A DNA stretch of 17,661 nucleotides. It comes from Fidelibacterota bacterium (GTDB taxonomy: Bacteria > Fidelibacterota > Marinisomatia > SCGC-AAA003-L08 > D37C17). The notes under the pieces were generated by a model. That model did no database searches. It saw nothing but the letters and a program-made list of their open reading frames with translations, and had not been told where the DNA came from. Position numbers and translations under genes: made by a program. The stretch is taken from the NCBI GenBank assembly GCA_002711465.1, contig PARL01000021.1, forward strand, positions 30,435-48,095, written 5' to 3'. Positions 1 to 7,538 of this stretch are shown here, in pieces (the first letter of the stretch is position 1; every line of letters begins with the position of its first letter).

Positions 1-657
1 TCATTCTTAAGTATTTTTTTAGGTGTTTTTATAATTGGTATTTCATCAATTAATATTGTCCCCACCATTCTTTTATATTCATATTTAAATTTATTTTATT
101 ATAAAAATGTAATTAAGAATAAAAATTTCTTACAAAATATTATTTTTTTAATTTGTACTAATTTTTTACTTTTTTTATCAGGATGGATATACAACACATT
201 TAGTTTTGGCTTAATTTTAGAATATATTCCAATTTACATACTAGCAGCCCTACCCATTATACTTTCATATGAATTTATATTTTTTAAAGAATTTATTAAT
301 GGAGATGAAAAAACTATATCTGAATTAAACTTGAATGGAAAAATAATATATTTCTGTTCTATTCTGATGTTATTAAGTGTTTTTTATATTACATATAACT
401 TAATGATAGACCCTGTAATATCACATTTTGCATTAATAATATTACCTTTTTATATTTTTGCATTTTTTAGAGGTTTGCCTAAAGATTTTGTTAGATCATT
501 TATTTACCCAATAATGGTAATGAATATTCTTCTTTCATGGACACTTTTTCCATATCTTTTTGTCTTTATCTTAATAGTATATTTTTTCTCTAAATACTAC
601 TATTGGCATAGGTTTGATATGCACTTTCCAAAATTTGTTATAGAAGAGAATAATTAA
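1..657 (+). CDS. Polytopic membrane protein, UbiA prenyltransferase-like (5' end outside window)
   Basis: The reading frame is open from base 1 to the TAA at 655-657 (218 visible residues), so this is the C-terminal part of a longer gene; the TTG at 331 is only an internal codon. The protein is very hydrophobic, with about six membrane-spanning stretches and few charges. The segment around visible residues 96-116 (KEFINGDEKT, then a Leu-rich helix starting with NGK) resembles the second Asp-rich loop and following helix of UbiA-superfamily prenyltransferases, which attach polyprenyl chains to aromatic or other acceptors in the membrane. The tail SKYYYWHRFD is an aromatic, basic cytosolic end. 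The first Asp-rich motif would lie outside the window, so assignment to UbiA is tentative. A polyprenyl synthase further along would fit quinone or lipid prenylation. The stop lies 4 nt before the next start, suggesting cotranscription. Confidence 0.5.
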   Translation, partial: SFLSIFLGVFIIGISSINIVPTILLYSYLNLFYYKNVIKNKNFLQNIIFLICTNFLLFLSGWIYNTFSFGLILEYIPIYILAALPIILSYEFIFFKEFINGDEKTISELNLNGKIIYFCSILMLLSVFYITYNLMIDPVISHFALIILPFYIFAFFRGLPKDFVRSFIYPIMVMNILLSWTLFPYLFVFILIVYFFSKYYYWHRFDMHFPKFVIEENN

Positions 658-661
658 ACTA

Positions 662-3409
662 TTGAAAACAGAACAAATTTTAAATGAAATTGGGTTTAAT
701 GAATTTATTTCTTTTGATTTAGAAACTACAGGGTTAAATCCTAATAAAAATGAAATAATTGAAATTTCTGCAGTAAAATTTAAAAAAGGAATATATCATT
801 CTGAATTTTCAACATTGGTAAAGCCAGAAACTGAAATTCCTAAACATATATCAAAAATTACTGGCATCACAAATTCAATGGTATTTAATTCTCCCAATAT
901 TAAAAAAGTCCTACCAGATTTTATTGAATTTGTAAATAACAGTAATTTGATTGCTCATAATATAGATTTTGATTTAGGATTTATAAAAAAATATTTACAA
1001 AAATATGATAAGCAAATAAATTTTAATTCAACAACTGATACACTAACTCTTTCAAGATCCTTTCTGTTTAATTTAGAAAAATTTAACCTTGAATATCTTT
1101 CAATGCATTTTCAACTAAATCATGACAATGCTCATAGAGCCACACCAGATGCAATTAATACTGGAAAAATTTTCATTCATACAATAAAAAGAATGATTTC
1201 AATGCCTAAAAATATTTTTAAAAACATTAATCAAATATGCTCAGATAGAAAAATTCATAATACTACTTTATACAGCAAAATTTACCAATTTCTAAATCAT
1301 AATGAACCTTACGATAAATTTGATAAGAATGATTTTACATTAAAAAATAATGTCATAAAAAATATTAATGGTAATAATAAATCTTTAGAAGTAAGTATAA
1401 ATTCTTGGTTTAAGCAAGATGGAATTTTGTCAAATGCCTGGAAAAATTATTCCTACAGAGAAGTTCAAGATTTGTTTTCAAATGATATTTATAATAATTT
1501 TTTATCTGAATCTAAATTAGTTTCTGAAGCAGGAGCAGGACTTGGAAAATCATTAGGCTATTTAATAGCAAGTGTAAAATTTGCTAAAGATAATAACAAG
1601 AAAATAATAATTTCTACATACACAAAAACATTGCAAGAGCAATTATTTTATAAAGATATTCCTCTATTAATTAATGAACTTAATCTTAATATTAAAGGCA
1701 TAATCTTAAAGGGAAAAAATAATTATATTTCCAAAAACAAATTAAAAAAAATTATACTTAAAGACTATATATATATGAATGATGCAGATATTAATGAATG
1801 TATTACTTTAATTGTTTGGTCCCATTTTACATCTACTGGAGATGTTGAGGAGTGTAATGGTTTAAGTAGGCAGAATTTAGGTTCTTTATGGAGTAAATTA
1901 TCATTTTCTGATTATGATAATTCATCTATTGATGAAATTTTTTTGAATGATGGTAATCAAAATGATTTTTATCATACAATAGTAAATGAGATTACAGATT
2001 CTGATATAATTGTTGTTAACCATTCTCTTTTATGTACTGATATCACATCAAGTAAATCAATATTACCAAAAGATTCAATTTTAATTATTGACGAGGGTCA
2101 TAATTTTATAAATGCTATGAGAAATACACTTACTTTAAATGTTTCTGATAACGGGTTTATTAAGTTAATAAAGTCACTACAAACTATTACAAATTCAATT
2201 AAAACTGATAATTTTTTACAATTAAATACTTCTGTTAATAAAATAATTAAAGATGCATCAATAATGTTTGAATATTTTAAAAGTAACTTTGAAGATGTTT
2301 ATGATAACCTTAATTTTGGACAGTTTGATCAAATTATGACACTACAAGATTTCAAATCCAATGGATTAGATACTGAAATTTTATTAACAAAATTAAGTGA
2401 ACTTTTGAGAGAAATTGATTCTATATTAAAAACTAATCAAAAGAAATTTTTCTTTTTACATTTAATTAGAACACAAATACTGGATTTACATTCTATTTTA
2501 AAAGTTTTTAATAAAAAAGACTCAAGTATTGTAAGGTGGGTTTCTTTTTCAAAAAATAGTCATAAACACTATTTTAAAATTCATTTATTAGATGGTGATT
2601 ATAAAAAGTTTTTAAAAGAATCTTTGTTCAATAATTACAAATCTTTTTTGATGTGTTCAGCAACATTTACTATAAATGACTCTTTTGATTATTTTTTTTC
2701 AAAGTTACCAATGAAATGTGATGAAAGTATTGATATAAACACAAATATATACAAATCACCTTTTTTTTATGAAGAACAAGCAAAATATTATATTTTTAAC
2801 AAGTCTATGGATATAAACTCAAGTGAATATATTAATGAAATATCGAGCCAAGTTTCAAAAATCAATAATTCACTAAATAAAAGAGTTTTAGTTCTTTGTA
2901 CTTCATATAAGCAAGTAAATGCTATTTCTCAAAGTTTGCTAAATAGTTATGGTGTTAATAAAAATGACGTTTTAACACAAACTTCAAAGTTTAGCAAAAA
3001 AAAATTGTTAGATACATATAAAAGTTCTAAATCATCAATATTAGTTGCAACTTCAACTTTTTGGGAAGGTGTAGATCTACCTGGAGAATTATTAGAAGTA
3101 TTATTTATAGCAAGGATACCATTTGGTAATCCATCTAATCCATATAATTCACATTTTTGTAATCTAATTGAAAGTCAGGGGGGAAATTCATTTTATGATA
3201 TGCAATTACCTGATTCGATTTTAAAACTTAAACAAGGAGTTGGAAGATTAATTAGAACAGATAGAGATTCAGGTGTTTGCATTCTAACAGATCCGAGATT
3301 ATCAAATTCAAGATATGGTAAATTTATCATTGATGAATTGACTCCAAATCCTGATTTTTATTCACATTTTGACGAAATTATCAATGATATAGATAATTTT
3401 TTAGGTTAA
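662..3409 (+). CDS. dinG: DnaQ-type exonuclease / DinG-family helicase fusion
   Basis: The protein has 915 residues, close to Firmicutes DinG proteins of about 900. Residues 1-175 form a DEDDh 3'-5' exonuclease domain: FDLETTG (D19, E21), HNIDFD (D104) and HRATPDA (H158, D163). Residues 250-915 form an XPD/DinG superfamily 2 helicase domain: Walker A AGAGLGKS (290-297), DEGH box (477-480), CSATF (665-669), a TSTFWEGVDLPGE block (797-809) and the motif VI segment QGVGRLIRTDRD (858-869). The four cysteines that ligate the 4Fe-4S cluster in Escherichia coli DinG are absent: the first position is S357 and residues 418-441 contain no Cys. The Staphylococcus aureus enzyme of this architecture is known to act as a nuclease rather than a helicase, so nuclease activity is inferred here. 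The start is TTG at 662 with GAAGAG about 14 nt upstream; no ATG or GTG alternative exists between the upstream in-frame stop at 641 and this codon. Confidence 0.9.
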   Translation: MKTEQILNEIGFNEFISFDLETTGLNPNKNEIIEISAVKFKKGIYHSEFSTLVKPETEIPKHISKITGITNSMVFNSPNIKKVLPDFIEFVNNSNLIAHNIDFDLGFIKKYLQKYDKQINFNSTTDTLTLSRSFLFNLEKFNLEYLSMHFQLNHDNAHRATPDAINTGKIFIHTIKRMISMPKNIFKNINQICSDRKIHNTTLYSKIYQFLNHNEPYDKFDKNDFTLKNNVIKNINGNNKSLEVSINSWFKQDGILSNAWKNYSYREVQDLFSNDIYNNFLSESKLVSEAGAGLGKSLGYLIASVKFAKDNNKKIIISTYTKTLQEQLFYKDIPLLINELNLNIKGIILKGKNNYISKNKLKKIILKDYIYMNDADINECITLIVWSHFTSTGDVEECNGLSRQNLGSLWSKLSFSDYDNSSIDEIFLNDGNQNDFYHTIVNEITDSDIIVVNHSLLCTDITSSKSILPKDSILIIDEGHNFINAMRNTLTLNVSDNGFIKLIKSLQTITNSIKTDNFLQLNTSVNKIIKDASIMFEYFKSNFEDVYDNLNFGQFDQIMTLQDFKSNGLDTEILLTKLSELLREIDSILKTNQKKFFFLHLIRTQILDLHSILKVFNKKDSSIVRWVSFSKNSHKHYFKIHLLDGDYKKFLKESLFNNYKSFLMCSATFTINDSFDYFFSKLPMKCDESIDINTNIYKSPFFYEEQAKYYIFNKSMDINSSEYINEISSQVSKINNSLNKRVLVLCTSYKQVNAISQSLLNSYGVNKNDVLTQTSKFSKKKLLDTYKSSKSSILVATSTFWEGVDLPGELLEVLFIARIPFGNPSNPYNSHFCNLIESQGGNSFYDMQLPDSILKLKQGVGRLIRTDRDSGVCILTDPRLSNSRYGKFIIDELTPNPDFYSHFDEIINDIDNFLG

Positions 3410-3456
3410 TAGCATAACTTTTTTTTAAGTTTAGTCCAAATTTTTTAAGGGTATTA

Positions 3457-4986
3457 ATGAAAGTTTTAATTACAGGATATAATCTAAATATTAAGAATCT
3501 AGTTGATGTTGCTAGAGATGGTTATAAGGTAGAATTATCTCAAGACTCTATTGATAAAATTAACTCATGTAGGCAATTAGTAGATTCTAAGATTAAAAAT
3601 GGTGAGATAATGTATGGTATTAATACAGGTATTGGTGAATTTTCAGAAACTATTTTAAATCCAGATCAAATCAAAGATTTTCAAAAATATTTAATTTACA
3701 ATCACTCAGCAGGTATTGGCGATCCTGCACCAATTGAACACATTAGAGCTGCTATGTTAAGTAGAATTAATGTTCATGCAAAAGGAATGTCTGGTTGTAG
3801 ATTGGTGATTACAAAAACTTTAGTAGATATGTTAAATGCAGGTGTTACTCCTCAAGTGTGCACAAAAGGTTCTGTTGGAGCTTGCGGAGATTTAGCACCA
3901 ATGTCTCAAATAGCTTTGGTTCTGTTAGGCGAAGGAAAAGCTTATTACAAAAATGAATTATTAGATGGTAAAACTGCATTAGAAAAAGCAGGAATTGAAG
4001 TTCCTGGACTAGAAGCAAGGGATGGTCTTGCAGTCATAAATGGTTCAAATTTACTTACTTCAATGTCAGGATTATTTATAAACGATACTATAAATTGGAT
4101 TAAACATGCAGAAATTGCTGCTGCTATGTCATATGATGCTTTATTAGCAAATCCTGGCCCATTGAATCATTTAATACACAAAGTGAGAGGTTTTTCAGGG
4201 GCAATAAAATCTGCTCGTTCTTTGAGAAAAAACTTGCATAATGGTGACCTTATTGAAAAAAGAATAAAAACAAAATTACAAGATGCATATTCTCTAAGAT
4301 CAACACCTCAAGTAATTGGAGCAGTTATTGACACAATTGAATACTGCACAAAGCAAGTAGAAATTGAATTAAATGGTGTTGGAGATAACCCAATTTTTTT
4401 CGTTGAAGAAGGAATTCAATTGTCTGGAGCAAACTTTCAAGGTACACCTGTGTCATTACCATTAGATAATTTAGGCGCAGCAGTAACGATGGTCTCTGTG
4501 CTTTCTGAAAGGCGTATGAATAGGCTTAATAATCCAGCATTAAGTAATGGTCTTCCATCGTTTTTAACAAAAGGTGCGGGTATGTTTTCAGGTTTGATGC
4601 TAAGTCAATATACTGCAGATATGCAGATAGTTGAACAAAGAATATTATCGGCACCTGCCAGTATACAATCTATACCTGCAGCTGCAGATCAAGAAGACTT
4701 TGTATCGATGGGAATGAATACAGCATTAAAAAATAATCAAATTTTAGATAATGCTTATGGTATTTTAGGAATTGAACTAATGGCTGCAGCCCAGGCATTA
4801 GATTTTAGAGATCACAAATTTGGAGATGGAGTTAAGATATCAAAAGATGTAATAAGACAATATGTTGAATTTCTTGATATAGACAGACCTCTTTATGAAG
4901 ATCATAATACAATGAAAAAATTAGTAAAAGATTGTAATATTTTAAATGAAGTTGAATCAAAAATTGGAAGTTTATATGAGGAATGA
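3457..4986 (+). CDS. hutH: Histidine ammonia-lyase family enzyme with Ala-Cys-Gly cofactor motif
   Basis: This 509-residue protein has the length and motifs of the histidine ammonia-lyase family, which deaminates L-histidine to urocanate using an MIO group made from an internal Ala-Ser-Gly. Residues matching the Pseudomonas putida enzyme, which I number from memory, are Y53, H83 (NHSAG), N195 (INGSN), Q275/Y278/R281 (QDAYSLR), F327 and E413 (QEDFVSMG). H83 and the Glu of QED favour histidine over phenylalanine or tyrosine. The MIO triad reads A142-C143-G144 (GSVGACGDLAP), with Cys for Ser. Other departures are QEDF for the usual QEDH and NFQG where histidine is common. No hutU, hutI or hutG is nearby; the gene overlaps guaB instead. 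AAGGG about 9 nt upstream may be the ribosome site. The family is certain, the substrate likely but not proven. Confidence 0.85.
   Translation: MKVLITGYNLNIKNLVDVARDGYKVELSQDSIDKINSCRQLVDSKIKNGEIMYGINTGIGEFSETILNPDQIKDFQKYLIYNHSAGIGDPAPIEHIRAAMLSRINVHAKGMSGCRLVITKTLVDMLNAGVTPQVCTKGSVGACGDLAPMSQIALVLLGEGKAYYKNELLDGKTALEKAGIEVPGLEARDGLAVINGSNLLTSMSGLFINDTINWIKHAEIAAAMSYDALLANPGPLNHLIHKVRGFSGAIKSARSLRKNLHNGDLIEKRIKTKLQDAYSLRSTPQVIGAVIDTIEYCTKQVEIELNGVGDNPIFFVEEGIQLSGANFQGTPVSLPLDNLGAAVTMVSVLSERRMNRLNNPALSNGLPSFLTKGAGMFSGLMLSQYTADMQIVEQRILSAPASIQSIPAAADQEDFVSMGMNTALKNNQILDNAYGILGIELMAAAQALDFRDHKFGDGVKISKDVIRQYVEFLDIDRPLYEDHNTMKKLVKDCNILNEVESKIGSLYEE
4978..4982 (+). promoter_or_regulatory. Ribosome binding site that decides the guaB start
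   Basis: GAGGA lies in the last codons of the ammonia-lyase gene. It is 6 nt before the ATG at 4989 but directly abuts the ATG at 4983, so translation of IMP dehydrogenase most likely begins at 4989. Confidence 0.6.
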
Positions 4987-4988
4987 TT

Positions 4989-6443
4989 ATGAAGTTTAAA
5001 GAAAATTTAACTTTTGATGATGTTTTAATGGTACCGCAATATTCAGAGGTATTACCAAGAGAAGTTGACTTAAAAACAAAAATTACAAAAAATATTAAAC
5101 TTAATATACCACTTTTGAGTGCTGCTATGGATACAGTTACAGAAAGTAGAATGGCTATTGCTCTCGCTAGAGAAGGAGGAATGGGTATTGTACATAAAAA
5201 TTTAACTATATCTGAACAATGCGCTGAAATAGATAAAGTGAAAAGATCTGAGAGTGGGATGATTTTAGATCCTATTACAATAGAATCGAAAAAATCTTTA
5301 GATGAAGCACTTGATATTATGTCAAAATATCATATTTCAGGTGTTCCAGTTGTTGATGATGGAAAACTCAAAGGTATACTAACAAATCGAGATATAAGAT
5401 TTGAAACTAATTTGGATTTAAAAGTATCAGACAGAATGACTGACAATAATCTTATTACAGTTAATCATGGAACCACTTTAGAAGAGGCAAAAGATGTTTT
5501 ACAAAAAAATAGAGTCGAAAAACTTTTAGTTGTAAATGAAAGTGGTGATTTAACAGGTTTAATTACAGTAAAGGATATTTTGAAAAAACAGAATTATCCA
5601 GATGCTGCAACTGATAAGCATGGTAGATTGCTAGTTGGAGCAGCTGTGGGAATAGATTCAGATACTCATGAAAGAGTTGCTGAATTAGTTAATAATAATG
5701 TAGATGTCATTGTTATTGATACTGCACATGGCCATTCTAAATCTGTGATGGACATGGCAACTAAAATCAAAAAAAATCATTCTAATATTGATTTGATAGT
5801 TGGAAATGTTGCTTCAGCTTCTGGTGTTGAATCTTTAATTGATTGTGGGGCAGATGCTGTAAAAATTGGAATTGGTTCTGGATCAAGTTGCACTACTAGA
5901 ATAGTTGCAGGAGTTGGAGTTCCCCAATTATCATCGATTTTAAATTCGTATGAGATAGCAAACAAAAAAAACATTCCAATTATTTCTGATGGAGGAATGA
6001 GATATTCGGGTGACATAGCAAAATCATTAGCAGCGGGGTCCAGCGCAGTAATGTTAGGAAGTATTTTTGCAGGTACTGATGAAAGTCCAGGTGAAATTAT
6101 TTTATGGGAGGGTAGAAGTTATAAATCTTATAGAGGAATGGGATCAATTTCAGCTATGAAATCTGGAAGTAGCGATAGATATTTTCAAAAAGGAACTAAA
6201 AATAAAAAGTTAGTTCCAGAGGGGATAGAAGGAATGGTGCCAGTTAAAGGGCCAATGTCTGAATTAGTTCTTCAATTACTTGGAGGTATACGTTCTTCAA
6301 TGGGATATTGTGGAGCTAAATCATTAAAAGATTTTATTAAAAAAGTTGAATTTATAAAAATTACCAGTTCTGGAATTGTAGAGAGTCATCCCCACGACAT
6401 TGATGTCACAAAAGAAGCCCCAAATTATAGAAAACCGTACTAA
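4989..6443 (+). CDS. guaB: Inosine-5'-monophosphate dehydrogenase
   Basis: GuaB oxidises IMP to XMP with NAD+, the committed step of GMP synthesis in the cytosol. The 484-residue product (486 from the alternative ATG at 4983) has the usual layout: an N-terminal barrel start with FDDVLMVPQYS, two CBS domains at about residues 93-203, and the catalytic half with NAD-binding VIDTAHGHS, the active-site loop GIGSGSSCTTR with nucleophile C301, the phosphate-binding SDGG at 333-336, the RYF of the mobile flap (R397, Y398) and the C-terminal ESHPHD and EAPNYR segments. The loop is GSGSSC rather than the common bacterial GPGSIC, a small variation. The gene overlaps or abuts the ammonia-lyase stop, implying coupled translation. 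It ends 5 nt from the convergent rpsT gene. Confidence 0.97.
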   Translation: MKFKENLTFDDVLMVPQYSEVLPREVDLKTKITKNIKLNIPLLSAAMDTVTESRMAIALAREGGMGIVHKNLTISEQCAEIDKVKRSESGMILDPITIESKKSLDEALDIMSKYHISGVPVVDDGKLKGILTNRDIRFETNLDLKVSDRMTDNNLITVNHGTTLEEAKDVLQKNRVEKLLVVNESGDLTGLITVKDILKKQNYPDAATDKHGRLLVGAAVGIDSDTHERVAELVNNNVDVIVIDTAHGHSKSVMDMATKIKKNHSNIDLIVGNVASASGVESLIDCGADAVKIGIGSGSSCTTRIVAGVGVPQLSSILNSYEIANKKNIPIISDGGMRYSGDIAKSLAAGSSAVMLGSIFAGTDESPGEIILWEGRSYKSYRGMGSISAMKSGSSDRYFQKGTKNKKLVPEGIEGMVPVKGPMSELVLQLLGGIRSSMGYCGAKSLKDFIKKVEFIKITSSGIVESHPHDIDVTKEAPNYRKPY

Positions 6444-6448
6444 ATTGT

Positions 6449-6703
6449 TTATTTAAGATTGTTTAAATGCTTTGAAATTCTAGCTTTTTGATTTGCTGCT
6501 TTATTTTTATGAATAATACCTTTAGATGCAACTTTATCAATAGTAGAGAAAGCAGAATCAACTATTTTAATAGCTTCATCTTTTTTGTTCTCGTTAAGAA
6601 CTTTTTTTGTTACTGATTTTACAATCGATTTATAATGCTTATTTTTTATATTTGCTTTTCTAGATTGTCTAACCCTTTTTAAAACTGTTCCTTTTGCGCT
6701 CAT
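6449..6703 (-). CDS. rpsT: 30S ribosomal protein S20
   Basis: This 84-residue, lysine-rich protein matches S20 in length and pattern. The strongest signature is near the C-terminus (residues 58-75: DKVASKGIIHKNKAANQK), where S20 normally has KGxIHKNKAAR followed by a basic helix. The N-terminus (VLKRVRQSRKANIKNK) fits the S20 helix that lies along 16S rRNA. A good ribosome site, GAGGA, sits at 6708-6712, 4 nt before the ATG. The gene is monocistronic, convergent with guaB (5-nt gap) and divergent from the Crp-type regulator gene. Confidence 0.9.
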   Translation of the reverse strand: MSAKGTVLKRVRQSRKANIKNKHYKSIVKSVTKKVLNENKKDEAIKIVDSAFSTIDKVASKGIIHKNKAANQKARISKHLNNLK

Positions 6704-6741
6704 TTTATCCTCTTAATTTTCATAATGATTATTAGGACCCA

Positions 6742-6771
6742 AATATACCTAATGTCTTCTTTAAATAACAA
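6742..6771 (-). promoter_or_regulatory. rpsT: Possible rpsT promoter
   Basis: Read on the minus strand, TTGTTA (6771-6766) and TATATT (6747-6742) are separated by 18 nt and lie about 40 nt upstream of the rpsT start. They match the sigma-70 consensus at 4 of 6 and 5 of 6 positions. In DNA this AT-rich such matches arise easily; the position upstream of a ribosomal protein gene is the main support. Confidence 0.35.
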
Positions 6772-6786
6772 ATAATATTATTGTTT

Positions 6787-6802
6787 AATGACCTTAATCA
6801 TT
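6787..6802. promoter_or_regulatory. 16-bp inverted repeat, candidate Crp/Fnr-type operator
   Basis: AATGA, six bases, then TCATT forms a perfect 5-bp inverted repeat whose arms are spaced exactly as in Crp sites (TGTGA-N6-TCACA). It shares the TGA core of Crp and Fnr half-sites. It lies 34 nt before the start of a Crp/Fnr-family gene and within the rpsT divergent region. Autoregulation is inferred from position; the arms do not match the E. coli consensus fully. Confidence 0.35.
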
Positions 6803-6836
6803 TTAACTTACATTCAAATAAAGAAAGATTTTTATT

Positions 6837-7526
6837 ATGGCTGACGACAATGTTTTAAATTCAATTAATATATTTTCTGAACTATCAGACAAAGAATGTT
6901 CTAAATTACAGAAATATTTCAAACCTAGGAATTATTTAAAAAATAGTATGATAATTCTTGAAGAAGAATATGGAGATTTAGTCTTTGTTGTCAATTCGGG
7001 TACAATAAAAATTACGAGAGTTAATGATGAAGGCAAAGAAGTGATTCTTGCACTTCTTGGGCCAGGTGAAATTTTTGGAGAACTTGCAATTTTAGATGGA
7101 GAAGCAAGATCTGCAAATGCTTTAGCACAAGAAAATTGTAATTTATTAGCCATAAACAAAGAAGATTTCTTAGATATATTGAAAAATAATTTTTCTGTTT
7201 CTTACAATTTAATGTGTGAGTTAGCTAAAAGGCTTAGAAAGTCTGATCAGCAAATTGAGGCACTTTCTTTGTCTGACGCTGAACATAGAATTGGAGTATC
7301 ATTATTAAATTTAGCTGAAGACATGGGTGTAATTAGAAAAGGTAAAGTAACAATTCAAAACTTACCGTTTCAGCAAGATATTGCAAATATGGCTGGAACT
7401 TCAAGAGAAACTGTTTCTAGAGTTCTTAAACTTCTGGAAAATAAAAATATGATATCTAAAGTTGGTCATACTTTAGTCATACCAGACTATACATTTTTTA
7501 AACAAATTTTTGGTAAATCTGTATAA
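6837..7526 (+). CDS. Crp/Fnr-family transcriptional regulator
   Basis: A 229-residue regulator with an N-terminal cyclic-nucleotide-binding domain (about 12-125), a dimerisation helix (about 120-145) and a C-terminal winged helix-turn-helix (about 150-222). The phosphate-binding cassette reads GEIFGELAILDGEARSA; E82, R91 and S92 match the Crp residues E72, R82 and S83 that hold cAMP, so a cyclic nucleotide ligand is plausible. The recognition helix has SRETVSRVLKLLE (189-201), combining the RE pair of Crp with the SR pair of Fnr. There is no Fnr-type cluster of N-terminal cysteines, so oxygen sensing through an Fe-S centre is unlikely. It heads a nine-gene plus-strand run, and an inverted repeat of Crp-site geometry lies just upstream, so it may control itself and the operon. 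Confidence 0.9.
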   Translation: MADDNVLNSINIFSELSDKECSKLQKYFKPRNYLKNSMIILEEEYGDLVFVVNSGTIKITRVNDEGKEVILALLGPGEIFGELAILDGEARSANALAQENCNLLAINKEDFLDILKNNFSVSYNLMCELAKRLRKSDQQIEALSLSDAEHRIGVSLLNLAEDMGVIRKGKVTIQNLPFQQDIANMAGTSRETVSRVLKLLENKNMISKVGHTLVIPDYTFFKQIFGKSV

Positions 7527-7538
7527 TTCTTATCATAA

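Noticed and set aside
331..657. A separate 108-residue gene starting at the TTG at 331.
   Set aside because: The same frame is open back to base 1 with continuous membrane-protein character, so this is an internal codon of a larger gene.
3375..3402. An 8-bp inverted repeat (AAATTATC / GATAATTT) followed by T residues at the end of the dinG gene, resembling an intrinsic terminator.
   Set aside because: It lies inside coding sequence for an Ile/Asn/Asp-rich tail, has one GC pair and a 9-nt loop, and such repeats are frequent in DNA this AT-rich.
5877..5909. GSGSSC instead of GPGSIC in the IMP dehydrogenase active-site loop as a sign of altered function.
   Set aside because: The catalytic Cys, the TTR that follows and all other motifs are intact, and these loop positions vary within the family.
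5777..6016. A 79-codon minus-strand frame inside guaB, and similar minus-strand frames inside the regulator, meaB, pgsA, rimO and uvrC genes.
   Set aside because: They mirror strongly supported genes, have no recognisable motifs or ribosome sites, and look like chance open frames.
6772..6783. The palindrome AATAATATTATT upstream of the regulator gene as an operator.
   Set aside because: It is a simple A/T palindrome expected by chance here; the neighbouring AATGA-N6-TCATT repeat is a better candidate.
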